Counted from the first letter of the stretch, positions 46,036-57,149 are shown. The stretch is 64,000 bases of DNA from Typhlomys cinereus (GCA_023101885.1 JALPQD010000207.1:3647341-3711340); one strand, 5' to 3'. Translations and numbers: made by a program. Notes: generated from the letters alone by a model not told the origin.

Positions 46036-47390
46036 TACCTAGACACAGTCAAATAAATAAGATTCATCTTCCAAATATTTATCTTTTATTTGGATATGTA
46101 CATGCCCCTTTATATGTCTCACTTTTTGACGGATGTAGGTCTTTATTGCAAACGAAATTGAGGTATAGGAAGCCACCGGAAGGTGGGGGAGGAGCAGCCC
46201 CCACTTACCCCTTACCTGGCCTTGCAGCCCTCCCAAGGCCACAAGGGCCCACCCATGTGCTAAGGTAGCTCCAGTCTTAAGCCTCCTCCAGTACAGCGCT
46301 GGTGGCTGCCTAGCTCTCAGGCAGAAACCAGCCAGGAGGAAAGGGGGAGAGGAGAAGGAGCAGGAAGCCCTGGCTTCGGAAGGTGTGCACCTCACATCCG
46401 CAAGCATTCTAGCCTCTCAGTGAAGGCACCATCCTGCCTGCCTGCCCAGGGGTGGCTGGTCACACTGGCAACACTGGTGGTCACTGCTGCTCCGAGCAGT
46501 CTCAGTCACCCCCTGGGCAGCCAGTTTGGCTACCATGTTCTCCAAGTAGTTGGGGTCAGGGTAGCCATGGCCCATTAGGTTGTGGTTTTGCACGATGGGC
46601 CTTGCACCAGCCTAATCTCTCCCCATCCTGAAGCTCAGGGAAATTTGCAGAAGAGGGGGCGATAAGTTTGTAAGAGCACAAGGATGGGAGGAGTAATGAT
46701 ATGCAAGATACTCCACACAAGTTAGGGCTGAAGCAATCATAATAGGACTTTGCATGACCTGCGCTATGTCCAACACATTATTGACCCCACAAAGTCTAGC
46801 ATGGACTAAAGGCACTAGGATCCTTGGAGGTTAGGGACTGACAGTCATAAGCTTAAGGGGAACACAGGAAAGGGCTCTGGGAAATGCCCCTGGGTCCTTG
46901 CACCTCATCGGAGAAGAGGACCCAGAGGAGAGTTTGGCATGCACATTAAAGGATGCTCCGGGAATTGAGGAGGGGAGGCACTTGGGGATGGGGAAGAAGG
47001 GGAGAGAGGAGGGGAAACAGGGGGTCAGGGGGAGGTGGAGGGAGGGAAGGGACCAGTGTACCTGTTAAGTTTGTATGAGCGGAAATAATAATAATAATAA
47101 AAAAGAACTTCAAAAAAAAAAAACAAAAAAGATGGGCCTTGCAGACGCCTGTCCTTTTTCCCATTGCAGTACGTGGCCAGCAGACACGGCAGGTAAAAGG
47201 CATGGCTGTACTTGATATGGCAGCCCACAGCCAAGGCTCTTGCCCATGGCCATGTCACTGTAAGCCACGCCGCAGACAAGTTCTCCATGCAGATGCTGCT
47301 CCTCATCTGGTGCTGTTCTCTCCGACTTGGGTTATGGTGCCCCATCTTTCACGGACACTTTCCTCAGTCTCTTAACTGAGCTGTGACCTT
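46036..47390 (-). pseudogene. probable processed pseudogene, parent unknown, split by L1
   Basis: If the L1 at 46607-47130 is removed at its 13-bp target-site duplication, the flanks join into one minus-strand sequence. One frame is open for roughly 125 codons from about 47335 to 46430, including [18 protein letters not shown] near 46560-46505. A GC-rich 3'-UTR-like stretch follows (46420-46150) and then AATAAA on the minus strand at about 46142-46147. The frame begins after a stop with no good start codon, and the poly(A) tail is no longer clear. I do not recognise the parent protein. A degraded single-exon gene or a chance open frame in unique DNA are the alternatives. Confidence 0.4.
46594..47143 (+). 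mobile_element. 5'-truncated L1 insertion with 13-bp target-site duplication
   Basis: A perfect 13-bp duplication GATGGGCCTTGCA (46594-46606 and 47131-47143) flanks an insert. The insert reads as the end of an L1: 'GGGAAATTTGCAGAAGAGGG' near 46638, 'AGCATGGACTAAAGGCACTA' near 46798, a purine-rich 3' UTR with 'GGGGAAGAAGGGGAGAGAGG' near 46990, an AAT-rich stretch and an interrupted poly(A) to 47130. Boundaries are well supported. Confidence 0.92.
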
Positions 47391-48664
47391 TAGAGGCTGG
47401 ACAGGAAGCAGGAAGGTCAGAGGGCTGGGGTGTGCAGCTAAGACACATGGGGAGTTAAATGGCTGTATATGTCTTACTTTTGCATTGGGGGTGGGGAATA
47501 AGTTTATTTTTGTGCTGTTTGGCTCCAAAGCATTCAAAGAAGCAGAGGAAACATTTCCCTTGCCTACATTTTTCCTTCAAGAATGCGCTTCTTGGTCACA
47601 CTCTAATATGTAATTATTTTGTTCTCATATGACGGTTATCAAAATTAAATCTCGGGTTGGCTGACTTGTGATCTCAGATTACAGCAATTATCGACCCTCT
47701 TCCCCAAATCTCTTCAGCTTTCAATTAGTCCATGGAATCTGAATGATCCAGAACAGGCAATAATGCCAGGGGGAGCATTTTTATTATTGTAGGCACAAGA
47801 CAGTTTTGAAAGCTTGAAGGCAGAGACCGAGAGATGTGTGTTCTGTCCAAATCACTGGGAATCAAAATCAGTCATAACTCTGGAATGAGAGGATCACATA
47901 ATATTAATTCGCCATGAAATATTGCAGCGGGCAGAGCCTACACAATGAATCATGGGTAATTTCCCACTGACTCTCTGAGTTTAAAATCCGCTCCTGGACC
48001 CTGTACTTAAATGACATGTTGGTGAAACAAACTCTTGAGTGTAATCAGCTTGTTAATGGCTGATAGCGCTTTCGATTCACTGTCTTCTTGGGGCGCTCCT
48101 GTCTCAGAGAAAAGATGGTTCTTGCTGTCGATTACTTCCTAATTCATCTCCTGTTCTCTACTCTGCCAATTTAGCTATTCAATTGTGACAATATCCATTT
48201 CTCTTGCTTACAGAAGTTTGGGTCTAAAATGGCCGGTGTATTTCAAAGAGTGGATTAAACCAGAGTCAGTTCGGTTCCTGGTGTTGATGGCGGGTGGGAG
48301 TATTAGGATAAATGGATTTCACTTACAAGCCAAGAAGGCTCATAGTAGGCAAATGAATCAGGGTCTTGGTAGAGTGACTTTTATACCTTGCCAACCGGAA
48401 GTAAACAAGTCCCTTGATAGGTCACCTGACAGATGTACAAAGCACATTGGCTAGTGCAGAGCAGCAAGAAGGTAACGAGAAGCCCCAGGCCAGAGTGAGA
48501 CTGACACACCCCTCAGGAAAGATGAATGAGTGCTCATGCTGTGCTTTGGTTCCTGTAGACAAAGCACATGACCTCTAATCCCAGCAGAAAAGTTAAAGGA
48601 CAGTCTTCCTGACTACTACAAAGTATAAAGTCTACTGCTCAGATGAACACATTACCTGTCTTTT
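47391..48664. promoter_or_regulatory. candidate conserved non-coding region
   Basis: Over 1.2 kb without a recognised repeat. 47600-48190 carries many homeodomain-like words: TCAATTAGTCC near 47722, ATATTAATTCGCC near 47901, CAATGAATCATGGG near 47943, TGTTAATGGCTGAT near 48051 and CTAATTCATC near 48139. I infer an enhancer-like block. No cross-species evidence is available. Confidence 0.3.
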
Positions 48665-48842
48665 AAATTGTTATTTATTTAAATAGGGGCAGGGGAGGAA
48701 GAGAAGGATGGAAGGAAAAGACGGAGTAGGAAGGGGAGTCCTTGGAAGTCAATTCTCACCTTCTACCAGGTAGGCTCCAGGGCTTTAATTCAGGTTGCCA
48801 GGTTTGAGTGCAGCCAACTTTACCCAAGAGCTACCTCTCCAA
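48665..48842 (-). mobile_element. tRNA-derived SINE, B3-like, minus
   Basis: 'TTATTTATTTAAATAGGGGC' start (reverse tail), 'CACCTTCTACCAGGTAGGC' near 48758 and reverse head 'AAGAGCTACCTCTCCAACC' near 48826. Confidence 0.65.
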
Positions 48843-49784
48843 CCTTCGTCTGTCTTTACAGTTGAAGAAACCACAGCACCCAAGCAATGAGGAAATAAAT
48901 GTCATTGTAACTCATAAATACCGGCACTGCAGGCACAGAAGAAAACCCTGAAAACAAATCCCAGCCAGACACATCTCTTTGGTCTTTGCCAAATCATAAC
49001 TAATTTGATGTCTCCATTTTATCCAACTTTCAAAGAGCAAATAATACTAAACTCCTTTCCCAAAGCCTCTTCATTGGGACCCAATTAAGCCAGAATAGCA
49101 GATGTGAAAATGGAAGTTGGTTGGAAAAAATATTTAAAGATTGTTGAGGCTGAATTTGGGGTTAAAGTAGAAGTTTTGTTTTGTTTTGTTTTTTATGAGT
49201 GGTCCCTTCTGAACCTGCTTTTCCCTTGTTCTCTCAACTTCTTGTGATGAAATTAACAAAGGTCTGAATTGTAAATGCATTTCAGAGTCTATCAATCATC
49301 CACAAGCATCCATCCATCATCCAGGCTTGTTAGAACTAGATTGCTCATCAAAACCATTTTTGCAAGGTTTGAAGACTGCTAGCACCAGACAATTCATTAC
49401 TTCGTTCAATTCACATGCACCTAATTGTCCCTCTTCATTGTCTATCTTGTATTTCTTTGCTGTTATTTACATAGTCTTGGCTGATGCATTTATATTCATA
49501 ATATTTCTAAATCTTACAAAATTTATATAAACAGTGCTTCATTCTATTCTTTCCTATTCCTGCTCTAAAAATAGGAATCATCTTTCAGCTGAAGCCTTTC
49601 AAAAGGGATACTTCTGTATAATCAGCCAGGGGAGGAAAGAAGATGAGAAGTTATAAAGCAGGAAATTCACTGAAGCAGTGAATTGGAGAAGAAGTCTCAG
49701 GAAGAGTGTTTATCCTATAAACAGAGCTGATGAAATGTGAATGTCTCCCCATCTTCCAGGCAGACTCCATGCATGTTTGTCTTC
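48843..49784. other. unassigned non-coding sequence
   Basis: AT-rich, nothing recognised. Confidence 0.35.
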
Positions 49785-50172
49785 ATGTTGCTGGTAAATC
49801 CACAATCAAAGAGCTCAGGGGAACAGGGGGTTTTAGTCTTTATTATGGTCCTCAATTACACTTTTTAGTCCAGCTTGGTAGGAAAGTTCATACCAACACC
49901 TAGCAGCAGAGAACTGGCCACACCATATCCACAGGCATTGCTGAGAAAGGGGCAAACTTCACTTGCCACATAGCAAGTCTGCCAAAGTATCTGAAGAATG
50001 CCAAACTCCTGAACCAGCTCCTCCATCTTATCCACCTGTCTACAGACACCCATTTACCGTGGGCCGGGTCTTCCCACATCATATACTTTCTTGCAGGCTT
50101 GCTCAGGGCTTGCCTTGACTACCAATTCCTCACAGATGTGCCTACAGCTCAGCCTTCATTGACACCTTGAAA
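49785..50172 (-). mobile_element. dispersed repeat R1, minus copy
   Basis: 'GTTGCTGGTAAATCCACAAT' at the left end, 'AACTGGCCACACCATATCCA' near 49913, 'CTTCACTTGCCACATAGCAA' and 'TGGGCCGGGTCTTCCCAC' near 50059. About full length. Confidence 0.75.
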
Positions 50173-50214
50173 ACCAGGAAAAAGAAAACTTTTCCTTCCC
50201 TTTTGTTTTTCTCA

Positions 50215-51030
50215 CTAAGGGTCCAAAACCAACAAAGATCATTTCTAGAAGAAACATAAGGTTATTTGCCATACCTATTCAAAACTTGAGCCTCCAGATG
50301 TCAATAATGGAGACAGTGCTTGATTCAACCTCAGAACATTATGACATCAGAATGGACAGGAAGGTCCAAACACATTTAATGTGGAAACAGGATCTATCAA
50401 AGAGACAAGTGAAGGAAAGGTAATTAAATTATATTGGGTATTGGGATAATCATTCATCCACAGAGAAATCAAGAGTCCTATTATATACTACAGATAACAA
50501 AATTGATTTAAATTAAGCAGCAGATCTAATTTCCTTAAGAAGCTTACAGAAAAGTAAATGGAACAAGTCATCAACAAACAAATAAAAACCTACCATCTTG
50601 TACTTTAAATATGTGGAAGGAATGTGACTATATTTTTATGACTTTGAAGTAGGAACAAATTCATTTAATGACTTATAAAAGTGCACTTGACACAGAGATA
50701 AGATTCAAGCATTGAAAGGTAGAACTTTCTAGAAATGGAATACAGAAAATACCAGGGAACAAAGAGTATAAGCAATCCCCAGATTAGCAGAACACATTTG
50801 CTGTAATATGAACAGCAAAGATTTGGTTTTCAAAACATAAGCAATGCATGTAAGTTGGTTAAGAAAGAGCAAAAGAAAGAGAGATTGACGAATATGAATG
50901 GGAAATGTATAGAAAAAGAAGTCCTACTAGCTAACACACAAATGCAGACATCTCCAGTCTCATTAGCAACCAAAAGGAGTTAGTTAATCTCAAATGCACA
51001 TTTCAGATTATAAAATGCTATGGGACCTGT
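50215..51030 (+). mobile_element. old L1 ORF2-region fragment
   Basis: 'CATTTCTAGAAGAAACATAA' near 50240, 'CTGTAATATGAACAGCAAAG' near 50802 and 'CAGTCTCATTAGCAACCAAA' near 50957 follow the order of mammalian L1/HAL1 ORF2 downstream of the reverse transcriptase. A-rich plus strand, many stops. Confidence 0.7.
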
Positions 51031-51159
51031 CTACTCATCAACTGAATCAAGCAGAAGGATATCTCATATCTCCAGGTCAGTGTATGATGTAGTCCCCAAA
51101 GTCCCCCTATGAGCACCCACAACTACATTTTCCTTGTACCATGACTGCTATGATGTTGC

Positions 51160-51485
51160 TTCTCTACCTTACTGGATCTGGACCCACCTAAAATTCAGCT
51201 ATGGTGGGTTATCTTCATGAGGGTTAACTGAGGTGAAAAGACCTGACCACCACTGCCCAAGCAACAGTCCTACACTGTATGAAAGGAGAAGCTGGCTGAG
51301 AGATCTTGCATCCCTTGCTCTCTGCTCTTGACCACAGATATCATGTTATTGACTAATCTTAAGCTCCTGCTCTTCTGCCTTCCTCACCATGATGAACTCT
51401 AACCTGAAGCTGTGAGCCAAATAAATCTTTTCTACCTTAAGTTACTTTCATCAGAGTCTTTTCACCCAGCAACAGACAAGGCACT
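51160..51485 (+). mobile_element. LTR-like repeat (R3 group)
   Basis: 'GGGTTAACTGAGGTGAAAAG' near 51221, 'CTCACCATGATGAACTCTAA' near 51384, 'GAGCCAAATAAATC' near 51414 (AATAAA) and 'CACCCAGCAACAGACAAGG'. A plus-strand copy of the same broad group as 2475. Confidence 0.65.
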
Positions 51486-52090
51486 GACCTGAGCGCCTTC
51501 AGGTGCAGGCAGATGGGTGACTGATGGTGATAGCCTTCTCCATTGTGATCTGCTACCACAGACCAGCCAATGTGACCATCAAGCCAATCATCTGATGGTC
51601 ACTTGATGTTCCCTGGCGCCAGCTTCCCCAGCCAGTTTCAGAGCTCCTGAGGGACAGAGTAACATGGAGAATGTCCATGTATCCTCCAAACGATTCTCTT
51701 TCCTGGTGGGGCAATTCCTGGGAGATAATCGTAGCACCTCCAGCTGAGTCACTGTCAGTCATGAGTTGATTTCATGTCACCTGTAACCTCAGCAGCATCC
51801 TTGAAGGCAGGATTTTCGTATAAATGTCATGGAATCTCAGATTCTGCCATTTCCTCCATGTTAATGCTGTGCCTTGAATCTGTGGTGTCCCCACCATACT
51901 CCTGACTCAGTTGTGAGGTCCCCAGCTGTAAGCTATGGAAGTCACACCAACCTTCCTTCTGGCCACAGTCTCAGCTCCCTGTGTGCCACCACATGATTAG
52001 TCATTTCCTCCTGCCACCACCACCACACAGCGAGTTTGCCTGTCATGCCTCAGTCCTTCATGGAATAAAGCATTGGTATTTCATCTAATT
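51486..52090. other. unassigned non-coding sequence
   Basis: Nothing recognised. Confidence 0.3.
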
Positions 52091-52425
52091 ATACCCTCAT
52101 GTTTTAAAACTTTTATTTATTTATTTATTTATTAGTTTGTTTGTTTGGTGTGTGTGTGTGTATGTGTGTGTGTGTGTGTGTGTGTGTATCAGAGGTCACT
52201 GTGTGTCCCTGTGGAGGACTAAGGGTGACTTTGGCAATCATCCTGGATTGCTTCCATCTCCTTTTTACTTCTCTCTGGGATTTCCCAGGCTCTGCCCACC
52301 AAGACCAGAAGTACAGGCCACCACTGCTTCTGCCTGGCCTTTTTATGTGGGACCTGGGACCTGAACTCTGAGCTCAGGGTCTTCTGCTTGTGAGGCAGTC
52401 TTAACCCCCAGCCCTATATCCTCAT
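52091..52425 (-). mobile_element. tRNA-derived SINE, main family, minus
   Basis: Flanked by a 10-bp direct repeat with one mismatch (ATACCCTCAT at 52091, ATATCCTCAT at 52416). Reverse tail (TTTA)n plus (GT)n at 52148-52188, 'GGCAATCATCCTGGATTGCT' near 52233, and reverse head ending 'CAGTCTTAACCCCCAGCCC'. Confidence 0.85.
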
Positions 52426-52734
52426 TTTTTAAGTAGATGATAAGATAAATCTTTCTCTCCTTAAATTGTTTCTGTATTATATTTGGTCATAGTGATTAAA
52501 AAACTATTTAAAAAAAGTAACTAAAACATGCAAATTGAGGAAGTATCAGAGTAAGATTTAACCCTACATAACCTAACCCCAGAGACAACTAGTTCCCCTT
52601 AAACTCTAATACACAACCCCCTGTCCAGAGAGTTTTCTAGTGACACATTCAGTGCTTGAGAGTCCCTGATATTACCACTCTGTGGTCTGAAAGACAATGG
52701 AGGAGTGGTAGCATCAACAGAAACCATATGAGTT
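52426..52734. other. unassigned non-coding sequence
   Basis: AT-rich, nothing recognised. Confidence 0.3.
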
Positions 52735-53075
52735 AATTAATCTTCTTGCTGCTGAGACAAAATACTTGGCAAGAAGCAACTCAAAGGAGAAAAGGTTTAT
52801 TTTGACTTACACTTTAAGAAGGATGCTGTCCATCATGGCAGGAAAAGTATGGCAGCAGAAACATGAGGCCAGGGGTCACATTGTGTATACTATCAGGAAG
52901 TAGAGAGCAATAGGAAGGGGAGCCAGACTACACAGCTCCAAGGCCTGCCCCCAGTGACCCACCTCCTGTTGGTTCCAAATTTTCCTAAACAGCATCATCA
53001 TCTGAGACCACATGTTCAAACACACGAGTTTCAGGGAGACATTTCACACCCAAATTATCATACCATGCGTCTCCT
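52735..53075 (-). mobile_element. LTR-like repeat (R3 group), minus
   Basis: 'CTTGCTGCTGAGACAAAATA', 'AGCAACTCAAAGGAGAAAAG' and 'GGTTTATTTTGACTTACAC' near 52793, 'CCATCATGGCAGG' near 52830 and 'CCAAATTATCATACCATG' at the right end. Typical reverse order for this rodent repeat group. Confidence 0.7.
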
Positions 53076-53189
53076 GGTATTTTCACAAAAGCATTGAAGC
53101 TTCCAACTTAAGACAAAAATTCAAAGGCACAAAAGAAGCTGACACCATTCTTTTCCTCCTGTCTCATCACTAGCAAATTTCTTTAGATT

Positions 53190-53600
53190 TTTGAGAAGAA
53201 ACCTTGCTTATAAAATCTCTCTTTTAAAAAAAAGTACAGAATCTATATTTAAACCTCTGTGGGTTCAGTCTTCAGTCAAAATATAGTCAACTCTCCTACT
53301 CAGTCACCGTGGGGTGACATTAAAGTGATTAGCTTTGTTGTGTCAATTTCAATGCAAAATGATTTGCTTCAGAATGAATTCATTTTGGGGGAATTAAATG
53401 TGAAGGAAAGGTGTCACAAGGGTATTCTGCATGGGTTTTTTTGTTGTTGTTGACTGGTTGGTTGTTTTTTTCGAAGTATATTTCAATAATGGGAGAATTT
53501 CAAGGATTTCTACGGAGCCAATCTCATCAAAATTAAGGGCAGATACTTTGGCCTTAATTACCATCTGTGCAGGTGAATCACAATGAAAGCTAATTTCTCA
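53190..53600. promoter_or_regulatory. candidate conserved regulatory element
   Basis: Repeat-free. TTAATTA (53554-53560) is followed at once by E-box CATCTG (53562-53567) and E-box CAGGTG (53570-53575), with an ACAATG word at about 53580. Upstream has 'AAAGTGATTAGCTTTGTTG' near 53322 and 'CAATGCAAAATGATTTGC' near 53351. Homeodomain plus paired E-box spacing is enhancer-like. This is inferred from motifs only. Confidence 0.3.
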
Positions 53601-54151
53601 GTGAAACCAGTAGTGGCGATATCCTAACAAAGCTGCTGTGCTTGAGGGAGCTGAAATTTCAAGAGTGTTTCCTCTGATCCATCCACATCTGTCGTTGCTT
53701 GCATCTTCATCCTCTGTTGCTTCTGGAATGCATAAACCCAGGAATTCTGTCCTGTCTCTGAAGGCCCTGGACTCCTCCAGGCCCTCAAGTGACAACTGCA
53801 CAGAGAGACAATAAAGCAATTTAAAGCTGATGCTACTTTTAGGTGCTTACTATACCTAACGCTATAACAAGAAACTTCAAGGCTAGATCAGTATGTAAGT
53901 TTCCTATGACTGATGATTACTGCAAATTCAAAAGTCTAACTATAAGGACTTGTCATCAATCCTTTCTGAGGATCAGAGTCCCACATTAGTGTCCCCAGGC
54001 CCAGAATGAAGCACAGCGTCTGCAGGAATACACTGTCCATGGAGTCTGGGAGAGGGCTGTGGTTTCCTCCAGTTTCTTCCAGTTTCCTCTGGTTTCCAGA
54101 GGACACATATGCTTCTAGTTTTGGAGCCTCTATCTTCATCTTTTTGAGTTG
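53601..54151. other. unassigned non-coding sequence
   Basis: Nothing recognised. A small TCC/TTCC-like patch is near 54065-54100. Confidence 0.3.
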
Positions 54152-54366
54152 TTTTTGACTATTTATTTGCTTGTTTGTGTGTGTGTGTGTGTGTGTGTGT
54201 GCCAGGGAGCCCATTTTACTCTGGGGTCTCCCAGGCTCTATCTTCCAGGATCAGAATTACAGTCCATTCCATTTCAACCTGGCATTTTTTACATGGGATC
54301 TGGGGATCTGAACTCGGGCTCTCTTACTCGCAAGGCAAAGACTTTAACCACCAAGCCATCTCCACA
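54152..54366 (-). mobile_element. tRNA-derived SINE, main family, minus
   Basis: (GT)n at 54175-54201, 'GGGGTCTCCCAGGCTCTATC' near 54222, 'ACATGGGATCTGGGGATCTG' near 54291 and reverse head 'ACCAAGCCATCTCCACAGCC'. Confidence 0.75.
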
Positions 54367-54478
54367 GCCTTTGATTTTTTTTTTTTTTTTTAGAAAAGGT
54401 CTCACCGTATAGTCCACAATGACCTTAATTAAGCTTGAGCTCCTTCCATTTGAGCCTTTCAAAAATTGAGATTACTCT
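54367..54478 (-). mobile_element. B1-like SINE, minus, with T-run tail
   Basis: A long T run (the reverse poly(A)) followed by 'GAAAAGGTCTCACCGTATAG' and 'CTTGAGCTCCTTCC', the reverse B1 order. It abuts the 5' head of the preceding SINE. Confidence 0.65.
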
Positions 54479-55465
54479 CCCTATACCTTCAAAACCAGTA
54501 ACATGTCATCTCCATTTTTGAACTGCCAAGCTGTCCTTGCCCCATCTCCTGCTAAGTCTGCTCCTGTGCTTATAAGGGCCTTCATCTTGACAACATATTC
54601 ATTCCAATAACCAAGATATCATTCTGACATAAAGATCCTTCACTCAATTCCATCTGCACAGTCCCATTGCTATTTGAGATGGGTGATGTCACATGCCAGC
54701 TTCATTGGGCTGAGTGACGCACAGATATTATCCGGGGGCATGTCCATGAGATGCTTCTTAAGGAGTTTAGTATTTGAGCCAGTAGGCTGAATGAAGAAAT
54801 CTGTCTTTTCCAAGTGAACCAGCATCATCTAACAGACTTAAACTGGAACCAAAGGCAAAGGAAGGACCATTCTCTCTACTTCTTACATAGGGACAGTCAC
54901 CTGGTCCTACTTTAGACATACACACTCCTAGCTTTTGAACTTTCAAACTCTGGGACTTGTTCCAACAGCCCTCTTGGTCTTCTCTTTTCTATTGCTGTAA
55001 AAGAATGCCTGAGAAGGGTTAATTGGATGGAGAAAAATGTATTTCTTAGTGAAGCAGAAAAAGGGTTAAAAGCTATTGCCCAACAGAAGAGGCATAAAGG
55101 AATTACTACCTACTTTTCTTCTCTAAACCTTAAGAATGATAGCCACCAAGTGCCTGGCCCCTCCCCAGAGCCGGAGCTAAGAGGGATAAGTCACATCTGG
55201 GAACCATCGTGACTGTACTGACGTTGGAAGTGTAAAACTGCTTGTTACTGTTGTCTCACCCACTTCCTCTCCATCCTTGTATTACGGGTGTTCCTATAAA
55301 GTGGGCTGTAGCTTAGAAAACGTTTGCTAGACTTCACAGAGCTTTTCCGAAATTAGCCCATATGCAAGTGTTTCAATAATTCTTCTTACTCTCTGTATCC
55401 AGGCAGACTCAGTTTGTCCATTTGGGGTAATGGGAACTTTCCTGCAACATTATTAGAGTTACTTT
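54479..55465. other. unassigned, with a possible LTR-like fragment
   Basis: 54985-55090 has 'CTATTGCTGTAAAAGAATGC' and 'TGGAGAAAAATGTATTTC', resembling reverse 3' ends of the R2/R3 groups. The rest is unrecognised. Confidence 0.35.
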
Positions 55466-55485
55466 AAAAAAATTATTTGTGTGTG

Positions 55486-55524
<39 letters not shown>

Positions 55525-55746
55525 CAGAGGGCACTGTGTGTTCCTGTGAAGGACCAAGAGTGACTTCAGGAATCATCCTGGGTTGCTTCTACTTCTACTT
55601 CCTGCTCTGGGATTTCCCAGGCTCTGCCCAAGTAGGCTGGCAGTATAGGCAACCACCATTTCTGCCTGGCATTTTTACATGGGACCTGAGATACCAACTC
55701 AGGACCTTCTGCTTGTAAGGCAGAGTCTTAACCATCTCTCCAGCCT
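55466..55746 (-). mobile_element. tRNA-derived SINE, main family, minus
   Basis: (GT)n at 55479-55522, 'AGGAATCATCCTGGGTTGCT' near 55568, and reverse head 'TTAACCATCTCTCCAGCCTG'. It lies head-to-head with the next SINE across about 75 bp. Confidence 0.85.
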
Positions 55747-55806
55747 GGGTGAGTTTTCCAGTAATGTATCTGCCCTTGAATCACCCATGTTCCTGAAAGT
55801 ACTCTT

Positions 55807-56028
55807 AAAGGACCCACTGGGGGGCTGAAGAGGTGGCTCAGGGGTTAAGCCTCTGCCTTGCAGGCGGAAGGTCCTGAGTTCGGATCCTAGACCCCAGTAT
55901 ATTCGCCAGGCAAAAGCAGGGGCAGCCTGCGTTTCTGGTCCTGGTAGGGCGGAGCTTGTGAATCCCGGGGCAGAGTAAACAAGGAGGAAGAGGAGGCGTC
56001 CATGGTGGTTCCCGAATTCGCCCGTGGT

Positions 56029-56081
<53 letters not shown>

Positions 56082-56131
56082 GCACACAATTGAATTAAAA
56101 AAAAAAAACTTTGAAAAAAAAGGACCCACTG
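55807..56131 (+). mobile_element. young SINE with perfect 13-bp target-site duplication
   Basis: AAAGGACCCACTG occurs at 55807-55819 and 56119-56131. The insert has head 'GGCTGAAGAGGTGGCTCAGG', then 'GGCGGAAGGTCCTGAGTTCG', and a distinctive body 'GTGAATCCCGGGGCAGAGTA' shared closely with 63505-63824. It ends in CA/CG repeats, AATTGAATTAAA and an A run. Confidence 0.95.
56032..56088. repeat. (CA)n(CG)n alternating tract, Z-DNA type
   Basis: About 33 bp of CA pass directly into about 15 bp of pure CG (56065-56079) and then CGCACACA, in the tail of the young SINE. Long CG runs normally decay by CpG deamination, so it is probably recent. Confidence 0.95.
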
Positions 56132-57149
56132 ATTTACTAATAGGCACGGGTGACTTGTTAGTTTATGCATTGCTGGGACAAGTGCAACTTTAACAAGAGT
56201 TTAAAGGAGGAAAGAGCCGTGGCAACAGAAGCTAGAGGCAGCTGGTCACAGCACATCCACAGCCAGAAGCAGAGCGGGATGAACACCTGGCAACACTCAG
56301 CTCTGTCTCTACTCTCTGCAGGCCAGGACCCTCCCACCCACGCCCCCACCCCTGTCCATGGAACGGTTCACTTTGTTTTTCATCCATTCTGGGAGTCCCC
56401 TTCCCCAGTCTCTGAATGGCCGTTGCTCACCTTTAGGATGAACCCTCTCATCTCAATTACTTGAAACTAGAAACTGTCTTGTAGCCATGCCTATGGGTTT
56501 GTTTCCATGGTGACTAGAAATCCCACCAAGCTAGCAATCAAGATTCACCAGAGCAGGTGGAATCACTTGTGAGGTCTGTCACCATCACCCTAACTGGGGT
56601 GAACAGGTGTGTGTTTCTGCTTCCCCTTGGAGAAGTTACTTAACATGCTGCCGCAGGATAGGACTCAGCTGTGACTCATGTCTCCTTCCCACTCTGTCCA
56701 GAGGTTCCACTGCATCCCTCGGAAATCAAGCCTGCAGAGGGTCATAGAGTTGCTCAAACCCCAAAGCTCGGAGCATCTGGATGGAAGCTGTGGAGGTTCC
56801 AACGACACGCAGCACCCTGGCTGTTACTTTGTATTCACACGTGCACATCTGTGCCCATGGATGGAGAGAGAAGCAACGAACGTGGAGAGAAGCAAAGAAG
56901 GCATTCTTTTGCTTCTAAAAAATGCTACCATGTTTTGGGCATTTTTATTACTTCCATTGTGAAAATACAACACTGCCAAATTAGTATCAGCTCTTCTTCC
57001 TGCCAAGCGGGAAGATCAAGAGTGCCAGAAGAGGAATTACAGAGGGGTGAAAAGCAGTGCTTGGGGTCAGCAGAGAGAGGCTTAAACATCACTTTCTGCC
57101 CAGTAGCTGAACTCAGAGCCAGGCGCCCCTACGCTTCCTCCCCTCTTCC
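56132..57149. other. unassigned non-coding sequence
   Basis: A 163-codon plus frame (56671-57162) and overlapping frames have no domain, signal peptide or splice logic that I can recognise. Confidence 0.35.
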
